A stretch of DNA of 64,000 nt from Lysobacter soyae. GTDB taxonomy: Bacteria > Pseudomonadota > Gammaproteobacteria > Xanthomonadales > Xanthomonadaceae. A program made the position numbers and the translations under genes. The stretch covers positions 1,302,001-1,366,000 of the forward strand of contig NZ_CP080544.1 in the NCBI RefSeq assembly GCF_019551435.1, read 5' to 3'. Shown here in pieces: positions 1-7,207 of the stretch; position 1 is the stretch's first letter, and every line of letters starts with the position of its first letter. The notes under the pieces were generated by a model, which did not search any database, was not told the DNA's origin, and saw nothing but the letters and a program-made list of their open reading frames with translations.

Positions 1-70
1 CCACGAGCAGCGTGACGAACAGGAGACCTTTGAAGCCCTTCGTGCGGGCGGCAGTTGCGTTTTTGACCAT
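1..70 (-). CDS. mltG: Probable endolytic transglycosylase MltG, N-terminal fragment
   Basis: Only the first 23 codons are inside the window. They begin at an ATG at 70 with a GAGGAC ribosome-binding site a few bases upstream, 35 bases after the pabB stop. The peptide starts MVKNATAARTKG and then enters a hydrophobic run (LLFVTLLV), as expected for a short cytoplasmic tail followed by a membrane anchor. In Xanthomonadales the gene after fabF-pabB is normally mltG, a membrane-anchored lytic transglycosylase that ends glycan strands. The assignment rests on gene order plus the membrane-anchor start, not on recognisable catalytic sequence. Confidence 0.5.
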   Translation of the reverse strand, partial: MVKNATAARTKGFKGLLFVTLLV

Positions 71-105
71 GCTTGAATCGTCCTCAGGATGGTTCAAGGA
101 TACCG

Positions 106-1497
106 TCAACCTTGGCCAAGTGCCTTCAACATGCCGCGGGCTTTGGCGCGGGTTTCGTCCAATTCCTTGTCCGCATCTGAATCCATCACAATTCCGGCCC
201 CGGTGCGAAATCTGAGGCTGGATCGGCGGAGATCCAGTTCCGCACTTCGAATCAAGATATTCAGGTCGAGATCGCCGTCGCGATTGATCCAACCGATGCT
301 GCCGGTATAGGCACCGCGCCCCTCCCCTTCGAGCTCGGCGATGATTTGCATGCAGCGAACTTTCGGACAACCGGTGATGGTGCCGCCGGGGAAAACCGCC
401 CGGATCACATCCGCCGGCGATGTTTTCGGAATACGCGTTCCGCGGACATTGCTGACGATGTGGTGAACATGCGCGAACGACTCAACCGTCATCAGTTCGT
501 TGACTTCGACGCTGCCGCCCGTGCTGACCCGTCCGATGTCGTTGCGAATCAAATCCACCAACATCACGTGCTCGGCGCGTTCCTTCGGGTGACCCACCAA
601 TTCGCGGACACGCGCGGCGTCGGGGTCGTCTTTCGTACGCGGTCGTGTCCCCGCAATCGGGCGCGCTTCAACGCGATCGCCGTGCACCGAAACCAATCGC
701 TCCGGCGAAGCGCTGACGACCGCCCAGGAGTCGCGCGCAAAGATCGCTGAGAACGGCGCGGGATTGGCTTGGCGCAGAACGGCATGCAGTGCCGCCGGCG
801 CCAATGGCTGGTCGAACACCGCATCCCATGCGCGTGACAAATTGACTTGGAAGACGTCGCCGGCGGCCAGATAGTCCAGCACACGGCGAACACCGGCCGT
901 AAATGCCTCGGGTGGGGTTTCACTGACACTGCAGGCAGGCAGTTGCGCGACCGGCGAATCAGCGTTTTCCAACGCGTTCAAATCCGCCTGCATGAGGTCG
1001 AGCAATGGCTCGCCGCCCGCCTCGGCCACCAACCAGCTGACATCGCGTTCGTGGTCGTAAGCAATCGCTGCACGCGCACGCAGCGCCGTGGCCCGCACGC
1101 CCGCCGTCGGCGACGCCGGCATGTTGACGGCCGGCTCAATCTCTTGCGTCAATTCATAGCCGAGGAATACACACCAGCCACCCTTGAACGGCGGCCCATC
1201 TTCCGTGTCATCTACGCGGTCGACCTGACAGCTTTTGAACGCCGAATCAAATGCGTTCAAAAAACCGCCGGGCAATGGCCGGCCCGACAAATCACAAGTG
1301 CTGCCATCGTGCGAGGTTTCGATGCCCTCACCTTCGCATAGAAACAAAAAATCCCAACGCGCATTCGAGCGCGCCGAGACATCCAAGGCATCAGCAGACG
1401 ACTCGAGCAACACCGGATAGCGTTGCGGCTGCATTGAATGCAGCCGCAACAGATCCATGCGTCCGGGCAACCGCCGTCTGAGCGGCACGACCGACAT
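106..1497 (-). CDS. pabB: Aminodeoxychorismate synthase component I (PIAGT type)
   Basis: This is the chorismate-binding subunit that, with glutamine amidotransferase PabA, makes 4-amino-4-deoxychorismate for folate synthesis. At 463 residues it matches the usual length. Chorismate-enzyme motifs are visible: SASPERLVS near 262-270, PIAGTRPR at 280-287, DLIRNDIGR and GGTITGCPKVR. Residue 282 is Ala where Escherichia coli PabB has the covalent Lys of PIKGT; a noncovalent PIAGT PabB subclass is known, including the structurally studied Stenotrophomonas maltophilia enzyme. Anthranilate synthase TrpE is the main alternative, but the position after fabF and the general sequence favour PabB. The ATG at 1497 lies two bases after the fabF stop, so translation is probably coupled. 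No strong ribosome-binding site is seen, and Met14 is an alternative start. Confidence 0.88.
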   Translation of the reverse strand: MSVVPLRRRLPGRMDLLRLHSMQPQRYPVLLESSADALDVSARSNARWDFLFLCEGEGIETSHDGSTCDLSGRPLPGGFLNAFDSAFKSCQVDRVDDTEDGPPFKGGWCVFLGYELTQEIEPAVNMPASPTAGVRATALRARAAIAYDHERDVSWLVAEAGGEPLLDLMQADLNALENADSPVAQLPACSVSETPPEAFTAGVRRVLDYLAAGDVFQVNLSRAWDAVFDQPLAPAALHAVLRQANPAPFSAIFARDSWAVVSASPERLVSVHGDRVEARPIAGTRPRTKDDPDAARVRELVGHPKERAEHVMLVDLIRNDIGRVSTGGSVEVNELMTVESFAHVHHIVSNVRGTRIPKTSPADVIRAVFPGGTITGCPKVRCMQIIAELEGEGRGAYTGSIGWINRDGDLDLNILIRSAELDLRRSSLRFRTGAGIVMDSDADKELDETRAKARGMLKALGQG

Positions 1498-1499
1498 GC

Positions 1500-2738
1500 T
1501 TAGATGCGCTTCAATACCAAGGTGCCGTTGGTGCCACCAAAGCCGAACGAGTTCGACATGGCGATATCGACTTGCTTTTCGCGGGCACTGTGCGGCACGT
1601 AGTCGAGGTCACAACCTTCCGACGGGTTGTCGAGATTGATGGTCGGCGGAATCACGCCGGTATGCAGCGCCAAGGCCGAGTAGATGGCTTCGACACCCCC
1701 GGCCGCGCCCAACAAGTGACCGGTCATGGATTTGGTGGAAGACACCAACACCGACTTTGCCGAATCTCCCATGGCGGACTTGATCGCCAAGGTTTCGCCC
1801 AGATCACCCGCCGGCGTGGATGTGCCGTGTGCGTTGATATAGCCGATGTCCGAAGCGTTCACGCCCGCGTCCTTCATGGCCGCGAGCATGCAACGCGCCG
1901 GGCCATCACCGTTCTCACTGGGTGCGGTCATGTGATAGGCATCGCCACTCATGCCGAAACCGGTGATTTCGCAATAGATGCGTGCACCACGCGCCTTGGC
2001 GCGCTCGTATTCTTCGATGACCAACACACCGGCACCATCACCGATGACGAAGCCGTCGCGGCCCTCGTCCCACGGGCGCGACGCAGCGGTGGGATCATCG
2101 TTACGGGTCGACAGCGCTTTCATCGCACAAAAGCCTGCCACGGCGGTATTCGTGATGGCGTATTCCGCGCCACCGCAAATCATCGCGTCGGCATCGCCGT
2201 ACTGAATCATGCGTGCGGCCAAACCGATGTTGTGGGTCGCCGTGGTGCAGGCCGTCACAGCCGCGATATTCGGTCCCTTGGCTCCGGTGAGGATCGACAC
2301 CTGACCAGAGACCATGTTGATGATGGTGCTCGGAACGTAAAACGGCGACACTTTGCGCGGTCCGCCGGCAGCAAATTTCAGTGTGGTTTCTTCAATCCCG
2401 TGCAAACCACCGATGCCCGCGCCGACCGCGACGCCGATGCGTTCGGCGGCTTCGCCTTCGATCACGATGCCGGAGTCCTGAATCGCCATCAGCGAAGCGG
2501 CCACGCCGTAATGCACGAAGGGATCCATCTTTTTGACGTCTTTGGCCGGAATCCACAGCGAAGGATCAAAGCCTTTCACCTCACCGGCGATCCGGGTGGG
2601 AAACAGCGAGGCATCGAAATGCGTGATTTCTGCGATGCCCGATCGCCCATTGCTGATGGCATCCCAATTGGTCTTCAAATCAAGACCGACGGGCGAAAGA
2701 ATTCCCATGCCAGTCACAACAACGCGGCGCTTTGCCAT
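1500..2738 (-). CDS. fabF: 3-oxoacyl-[acyl-carrier-protein] synthase II
   Basis: This cytosolic condensing enzyme elongates acyl-ACP with malonyl-ACP and is the step most tied to unsaturated-chain elongation. The start chosen is the ATG at 2738 ([12 protein letters not shown]), giving 412 residues, the standard length. A strong GAAGGAAGGG site sits just upstream, whereas an in-frame TTG at 2753 would begin inside that site. The catalytic triad is visible: Cys164 in TACTTATHN, His in [11 protein letters not shown] near 304 and His in [13 protein letters not shown] near 341. The C-terminal [10 protein letters not shown] is also typical. It lies downstream of acpP across a gap with two hairpins, and pabB follows two bases after its stop. 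Confidence 0.96.
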   Translation of the reverse strand: MAKRRVVVTGMGILSPVGLDLKTNWDAISNGRSGIAEITHFDASLFPTRIAGEVKGFDPSLWIPAKDVKKMDPFVHYGVAASLMAIQDSGIVIEGEAAERIGVAVGAGIGGLHGIEETTLKFAAGGPRKVSPFYVPSTIINMVSGQVSILTGAKGPNIAAVTACTTATHNIGLAARMIQYGDADAMICGGAEYAITNTAVAGFCAMKALSTRNDDPTAASRPWDEGRDGFVIGDGAGVLVIEEYERAKARGARIYCEITGFGMSGDAYHMTAPSENGDGPARCMLAAMKDAGVNASDIGYINAHGTSTPAGDLGETLAIKSAMGDSAKSVLVSSTKSMTGHLLGAAGGVEAIYSALALHTGVIPPTINLDNPSEGCDLDYVPHSAREKQVDIAMSNSFGFGGTNGTLVLKRI

Positions 2739-2774
2739 AAACCCTTCCTTCAATCAATCTTGTATTCGTTCACA

Positions 2775-2819
2775 TGGACCAAAAAGGTCCAGATACGCGT
2801 GAGGCCGCACAAAGCGGCC
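2775..2819 (-). terminator. Two hairpins in the acpP-fabF gap
   Basis: Two perfect 6-bp inverted repeats lie between acpP and fabF: TGGACC/GGTCCA with a five-base loop (2775-2791) and GGCCGC/GCGGCC with a five-base loop (2803-2819). Read on the coding (minus) strand, neither is followed by a long T run, so strong intrinsic termination is unlikely. Placed just after acpP, whose product is needed in large excess, they may act as partial terminators or protect the acpP 3' end. That role is inference. Confidence 0.4.
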
Positions 2820-2844
2820 CCAAGCGGTCAATCCATTACGACAC

Positions 2845-3084
2845 TCAGGCCTTGACGTGGCCCTTGACGTAATCGACGGCTTGTTGAACCGTGGTGATCT
2901 TTTCAGCTTCTTCGTCCGGGATCTCGCATTCGAATTCTTCTTCGAGTGCCATCACGAGTTCGACCGTGTCCAACGAGTCAGCGCCCAAGTCGTCGACGAA
3001 CGAGGAATTGGTGTTGACGTCTTCGGCCTTCACGCCAAGTTGTTCGACAACGATCTTCTTGACGCGCTCTTCAATGTTGCTCAT
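2845..3084 (-). CDS. acpP: Acyl carrier protein
   Basis: This is the small acidic carrier that holds growing fatty acyl chains as thioesters on 4'-phosphopantetheine. The 79-residue length is normal. The attachment motif [18 protein letters not shown] is intact, with the modified Ser at position 37, the same number as in E. coli. The remaining helices are strongly acidic. A GGAG ribosome-binding site lies about ten bases before the ATG. It sits between fabG and fabF, the usual proteobacterial order, and is the substrate carrier for every fab enzyme in this operon. Confidence 0.97.
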   Translation of the reverse strand: MSNIEERVKKIVVEQLGVKAEDVNTNSSFVDDLGADSLDTVELVMALEEEFECEIPDEEAEKITTVQQAVDYVKGHVKA

Positions 3085-3201
3085 GTGTTGCTACTCCGAG
3101 GAGAAATAAATGTGAGAAAGGGGAAGTGTAGTCCAAAACAACCACACCACGCGATTCGCAGGCGAATGGTAACGCGACTTCCGAGCGGCTCGTGCGCGCG
3201 G

Positions 3202-3948
3202 TCACGGCATGTACATGCCGCCATTCACATGTAGGGTTTCGCCGGTGATGTAGCTGGCATCCGGACCGGCCAAAAAGGCCACCGCGCGCGCGATATCAGC
3301 AGGTGCGCCCAATCGACCCAAAGCAATTTGTTCGGCCATGGCGGCTTTGGCCTCGTCCGGCAAATCCCGGGTCATATCGGTCTCGATGAAACCCGGGGCC
3401 ACGACATTCACCGTGATCCCGCGCGAACCGATTTCCTTGGCCAACGATTTGCTGAACGCGATGATGCCGGCCTTGGCTGCGGCATAGTTGGCTTGGCCGG
3501 CATTGCCGGTCACACCGATGACCGACGCGATATTGATGATTCGGCCCTTGCGCGCCTTCATCATGCCGCGCATTACCGCCTTGCTGCTGCGATACACGGA
3601 CGTCAGGTTGGTATCCAAAATGGCCTGCCAATCTTCGTCCTTCATTCGCATCAGCAGGTTGTCGCGGGTAATGCCGGCGTTGTTCACCAGAATGCTCAAA
3701 CCGCCATGTTCGGCCTGCACGGCGTCAATGAGGGCTTCGATGGCGCCGGCTTCTGTGACGTTCAACACCCGCCCTGCACCGCCGGCGGCTTTCAGGCGCT
3801 CGCTGATCGCGGCCGCGCCCGACTCACTTGTGGCTGTACCAATGACCATCGCACCACGTGCGGCAAGCTCATCGGCAATCGCGGCACCAATGCCGCGGGT
3901 TGCACCGGTGACCAGTGCGACTTCACCTTCAAGGGGTTTCATGTTCAT
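3202..3948 (-). CDS. fabG: 3-oxoacyl-[acyl-carrier-protein] reductase
   Basis: FabG is a short-chain dehydrogenase that reduces 3-oxoacyl-ACP with NADPH in each elongation cycle. Visible features are the nucleotide-binding TGATRGIG near the N-terminus, NNAGITRD, the catalytic Ser in INIASVIG, the YAAAK Tyr-Lys pair and the C-terminal ITGETLHVNGGMYM. The start chosen is the ATG at 3948, which forms an ATGA overlap with the fabD stop and has GAGGA nine bases upstream. This gives 248 residues. ATGs at 3957 and 3942 are alternatives, but the first has the Shine-Dalgarno sequence touching it. Translation is probably coupled to fabD. Confidence 0.95.
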   Translation of the reverse strand: MNMKPLEGEVALVTGATRGIGAAIADELAARGAMVIGTATSESGAAAISERLKAAGGAGRVLNVTEAGAIEALIDAVQAEHGGLSILVNNAGITRDNLLMRMKDEDWQAILDTNLTSVYRSSKAVMRGMMKARKGRIINIASVIGVTGNAGQANYAAAKAGIIAFSKSLAKEIGSRGITVNVVAPGFIETDMTRDLPDEAKAAMAEQIALGRLGAPADIARAVAFLAGPDASYITGETLHVNGGMYMP

Positions 3949-4889
3949 GCGTTCCATTCCTCGATGGCGGTTTGCAATTCGTCCGGGCTACCGATGGCGC
4001 GTGCATCGGCCTCTTTTTTGATGCGTTTGATGAGACCGGTCAACACCTTGCCCGGCCCACATTCGGCAAAGCGGGTGACGCCGAAGCCCGACAAGGCTTC
4101 CACGCAGCGTGTCCATTGCACCGGCAGGTAGAGTTGACGGACCAAGGCGTCCTGGATGGCAGCGACATTCGCGTCCACCGTGGCGTCGACGTTGCGCACC
4201 ACCGGAATCGCCGGTGACTGCCAGGACAAACCGGCGAGCGTCTCGGCCAACTGATTGGCTGCTTCGCGCATCAGCGGTGTGTGTGAGGGCACGCTGACGG
4301 GTAGCTTGATGGTTTTCCGGACACCATTGGCATTGAGCCACGCAATGGCATTGTCGACCGCAGACGCGTCGCCGCCAATCACGATTTGACCGGGAGAATT
4401 GAAGTTTGCCGGCACCGCCACATGCGTGCCCGAAGCTTGCTTGCAGGCCTCTTCAACCACGCTGTCATCAGCGCCGAGCACCGCCGCCATGGCGCCCGTC
4501 CCTTCGGGTGCTGCTGCCTGCATCAATTGACCGCGAATGCGCACCAAGTGCGCACCGTCCTTGAGCGACAGCGCGCCCGCGGCCACCAGCGCGGAGTATT
4601 CCCCCAAGCTGTGTCCGGAGAGATAGGCGGGCGTTGCACCGCCTTGCGCTTGCCAAACACGCCAGACGGCAATACTCGCTGCGAGCAAAGCCGGTTGTGT
4701 GTATTCAGTGCGGTTGAGTTGTGTGTCGGGACCTTGTTGCGACAGCGCCCAAAGGTCCACACCTGCGCCGTCGGAAGCCTCCTCAAAGGTCTGCTTGACC
4801 GACGGGAAGGCATCGGACAAACCTGCCAACATGCCGACGGACTGCGAGCCCTGTCCGGGAAAGACCAATGCGATATCAGTCTGCGACAT
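3945..4889 (-). CDS. fabD: Malonyl-CoA:ACP transacylase
   Basis: FabD transfers malonyl groups from CoA to ACP to supply extender units. The 314-residue protein shows the N-terminal VFPGQGSQSVGM motif, the catalytic Ser in GHSLGEYSALV (about residue 93), the following Arg in RIRGQLMQ that binds the malonyl carboxylate, and the catalytic His in VPSHTPLM. A GGATGG site precedes the ATG by about five bases. It ends in an ATGA overlap with fabG, and is separated from fabH by about 90 bases that contain a stable hairpin. Confidence 0.95.
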   Translation of the reverse strand: MSQTDIALVFPGQGSQSVGMLAGLSDAFPSVKQTFEEASDGAGVDLWALSQQGPDTQLNRTEYTQPALLAASIAVWRVWQAQGGATPAYLSGHSLGEYSALVAAGALSLKDGAHLVRIRGQLMQAAAPEGTGAMAAVLGADDSVVEEACKQASGTHVAVPANFNSPGQIVIGGDASAVDNAIAWLNANGVRKTIKLPVSVPSHTPLMREAANQLAETLAGLSWQSPAIPVVRNVDATVDANVAAIQDALVRQLYLPVQWTRCVEALSGFGVTRFAECGPGKVLTGLIKRIKKEADARAIGSPDELQTAIEEWNA

Positions 4890-4908
4890 TCAAACCATCC
4901 AATATGCG

Positions 4909-4932
4909 AAACGCCCATGATAATGGGCGTTT
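4909..4932 (-). terminator. Stem-loop between fabH and fabD
   Basis: A perfect 10-bp inverted repeat (AAACGCCCAT/ATGGGCGTTT) with a four-base loop lies about 20 bases upstream of the fabD start and 45 bases after the fabH stop. On the minus strand the stem ends in TTT followed by CG, so it is a weak intrinsic terminator, attenuator or mRNA-processing site inside the fab operon. Confidence 0.45.
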
Positions 4933-4977
4933 GCAATCAGCGTCTGTACGAGTCGGTATGCGCGCCGACTGGGGAAA

Positions 4978-5961
4978 TCAGTAGCGCAGAAGCACCGAGC
5001 CCCAGGTGAAACCGCCACCAAAGGCTTCGAGCAAGAGCAATTGGCCGCGTTGCACCTTGCCGGATTGGACAGCTTCGTCCAATGCCAAGGGCACAGAGCC
5101 CGAAGAGGTGTTGCCGTGCTTGTCGACGGTCACGATGACGCGATCCATCGGCATATCGAGACGCTTTGCAGTGGCTTCGATGATGCGCAGGTTTGCTTGA
5201 TGCGGAATCAGCCAATCGATTTCGTGACGATCGAGACCATTGGCCTCGAGCGCCTCTTCAACCACCGAATCCAACGCCTTGACGGCATGTTTGAACACTT
5301 CGTTGCCCGTCATCAAGACGCGCACGCCGGCGTTCTCTTCTTCCGGTTTGAAGCCTTCGGACACACCGACAGGATTCCAGAGCAGTTCCTTCTTGCTGCC
5401 ATCGGCATGCAAATGGGTGCTCAGGATGCCGGTCTCGTTATCGGCCTTCAGCACTACCGCGCCGGCACCGTCACCGAACAACACGCAAGTGCCGCGGTCG
5501 GTCCAATCAATCATGCGCGTCAATGTTTCAGCGCCGACAACGAGTGCCGTTTTCACCGAACCGCTGCGGATGAAATTGTCTGCCACGGTCATCGCGTAGA
5601 TGAAGCCGGAGCATGCGGCGTTCACATCGAACGCGGGACAGCCGGCAATGCCTAGCTCCGCCTGCAGCAAGCAAGCGGAAGACGGAAAGATCAAATTCGG
5701 CGTGGTGGTGCCGAGAACGATCAAGTCGATGTCGTCGGGCGACACACCTGCCGCGCTCATCGCGCGCAGCGCAGCCTCTTTGGAGAGACTGACGGTGGTT
5801 TCACCCTCACCCGCCACATGACGCTGGCGGATGCCGGTGCGCGTTGCAATCCACTCATCGCTGGTATCGACCGTCTTCGACAATTCGTCATTCGTGACGA
5901 CGCGCTTGGGAAGGCAGCTGCCGGTACCGGCGATGCGCGAATAGATGCGATCAGTTTTCAC
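4978..5961 (-). CDS. fabH: 3-oxoacyl-[acyl-carrier-protein] synthase III
   Basis: FabH starts fatty-acid synthesis by condensing acyl-CoA with malonyl-ACP. Catalytic residues are visible: Cys117 in [11 protein letters not shown], His in [11 protein letters not shown] and Asn in [11 protein letters not shown]. The reading frame is open back to a TTG at 5988 that overlaps the rpmF stop. The likely start is the GTG at 5961 ([17 protein letters not shown]), which gives 327 residues, close to family length, and aligns with known N-termini. Neither start has a clear ribosome-binding site, so coupling to rpmF translation is possible. If branched acyl-CoA primers from the nearby leucine and valine pathway are used, the product would be iso-fatty acids, as is usual in this order; the link is inference. 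Confidence 0.93.
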   Translation of the reverse strand: MKTDRIYSRIAGTGSCLPKRVVTNDELSKTVDTSDEWIATRTGIRQRHVAGEGETTVSLSKEAALRAMSAAGVSPDDIDLIVLGTTTPNLIFPSSACLLQAELGIAGCPAFDVNAACSGFIYAMTVADNFIRSGSVKTALVVGAETLTRMIDWTDRGTCVLFGDGAGAVVLKADNETGILSTHLHADGSKKELLWNPVGVSEGFKPEEENAGVRVLMTGNEVFKHAVKALDSVVEEALEANGLDRHEIDWLIPHQANLRIIEATAKRLDMPMDRVIVTVDKHGNTSSGSVPLALDEAVQSGKVQRGQLLLLEAFGGGFTWGSVLLRY

Positions 5962-5984
5962 AGTCGGTGACGACGGAAACCGGA

Positions 5985-6179
5985 TCAATCTTCGCTGACG
6001 ATCTTGGATTTGACTTGGATGACCTTCTTGCCACGGTAGTAACCGTCTGCGGTCACGTGGTGACGCAGGTGGGTTTCACCACTGGTCGGGTCGGTGGAAA
6101 GTTGCTTCGCCGACAACGAATCGTGTGCGCGACGCATGCCACGCTTGGACGGGGAAACACGGGACTTTTGAACTGCCAT
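5985..6179 (-). CDS. rpmF: 50S ribosomal protein L32
   Basis: This small basic protein of the large ribosomal subunit has 64 residues. It begins [20 protein letters not shown], the highly conserved L32 start, and continues with the [17 protein letters not shown] core. No zinc-binding Cys pairs are present, as in many gammaproteobacterial L32 proteins. CAGGAG lies about nine bases before the ATG. It is placed between yceD and fabH, the conserved order, except that plsX, often found here, is absent. Confidence 0.97.
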   Translation of the reverse strand: MAVQKSRVSPSKRGMRRAHDSLSAKQLSTDPTSGETHLRHHVTADGYYRGKKVIQVKSKIVSED

Positions 6180-6237
6180 GGGTACAACTCCTGGTTAATC
6201 GGAATGTCGATTCACGTCGACACCATTACTACTTGAA

Positions 6238-6744
6238 TCAAGTCTCTTTCTTGAGTGCTTTCAAGGCGGCGAAAGGGTTCATGGCCTCGACCACTTCTTC
6301 TTCCGGCAACCAATCTGCGGACATTTCTTCCGTGCCGGGTTTCACCGGAACGGCAGGTACGGCCAGAATCAATTCGTCCTCGAGCAGGGCCAACGGATCC
6401 AATGCATCACGCTCCACCAGCTGGGCTTCATAGCCGGCGGGCAATGCATCTTCCTCCGCTTCATCGCGAATCAGCGCAATGCGCTGCTCCACGTGGACCG
6501 GCAAGAGAAAACGTTGCAAGGTGCGCTGGCATTCCAGCGGCAGCTCCGCAGTCATCGAAATGGCTGCATGCGGCACTCGCAACGAATCCGTGTCGAACGC
6601 CAACGTGTAACGAACCTCTCCTTCGGTGTCGGTCAATAGACTCGCCAAGCGGGTCATTTTCGACAACGGCACCACGCCCTCGAACGCCCGACGCTGGTTC
6701 ACCATGCGCCACGGGTCCAACTGATCAGGTAAATTCGGGGACAT
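6238..6744 (-). CDS. yceD: YceD/DUF177 family, 23S rRNA accumulation protein
   Basis: This acidic protein has 168 residues from the ATG at 6744 (MSPNLPDQLDPWRM). A longer in-frame reading from a TTG at 6789 has no family support. The central part (TDTEGEVRYTLAFD, MTAELPLECQRTLQ, HVEQRIALI) and the acidic C-terminal third (EDEL, EMSADWLPEEEVVEAMNPFAALK) match the DUF177 pattern. In E. coli this protein is needed for normal 23S rRNA levels and is cotranscribed with rpmF, exactly as here. It starts the leftward fab operon; its promoter should lie in the 118-base divergent gap to 6863. Confidence 0.9.
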   Translation of the reverse strand: MSPNLPDQLDPWRMVNQRRAFEGVVPLSKMTRLASLLTDTEGEVRYTLAFDTDSLRVPHAAISMTAELPLECQRTLQRFLLPVHVEQRIALIRDEAEEDALPAGYEAQLVERDALDPLALLEDELILAVPAVPVKPGTEEMSADWLPEEEVVEAMNPFAALKALKKET

Positions 6745-6862
6745 AAGCCGCAAAATGGTAGGGGTTGAATGCGCTGCTGTCAAATCCAAACCCTTGCAAT
6801 CTCAATGGATTGCAACTGCTCCGGCGAACGTTGACACTGCGTTTTGACGCTTGGGGATCGTG

Positions 6863-7207
6863 ATGCAGAAAATAATCTGGCTGCTACTTGCAATTATGGC
6901 GCTTTTTGCCGGCTCAATGGCCTTGAGAAACCGCCGCAGCAACCACCGCCAGTCCACTCTACGAGCGACACTGGACGCCGCTGACGCGCTTGAATCAGAG
7001 ATTCGGGCGGCGCGCACCGCCTTGCAATCGGCCGACTTCGGCACGACGGACGCGGAAGACGCGCTGGACACCGCGATGCGTGATTTGCTAAACAGGCGCC
7101 TTTGGCTTCAATCCCATGCTGCCACCGCCAGTACGGAAACCTTGGAAAGCCGATTGGCAGAGATGCAAGACGCCATCCTGCGAATGCGTCAATTCTCAGC
7201 GCGCTGA
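6863..7207 (+). CDS. Small membrane-anchored helical protein, unknown function
   Basis: The 114-residue product starts at the ATG at 6863, with GGGGA about seven bases upstream; the frame is also open back to a TTG at 6851. Residues 4-21 (IIWLLLAIMALFAGSMAL) form one membrane segment. The rest is charged, Ala/Leu-rich and predicted helical, with likely coiled coil (repeated EIRAARTALQ, AMRDLLNRR, RLAEMQDAILRMRQ). It has no cysteines or catalytic motifs. It is divergent from yceD and its last 12 bases overlap the convergent TPR-glycosyltransferase gene. I do not recognise the family, and topology (N-in, helix in the cytoplasm) is inference. Confidence 0.7.
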   Translation: MQKIIWLLLAIMALFAGSMALRNRRSNHRQSTLRATLDAADALESEIRAARTALQSADFGTTDAEDALDTAMRDLLNRRLWLQSHAATASTETLESRLAEMQDAILRMRQFSAR

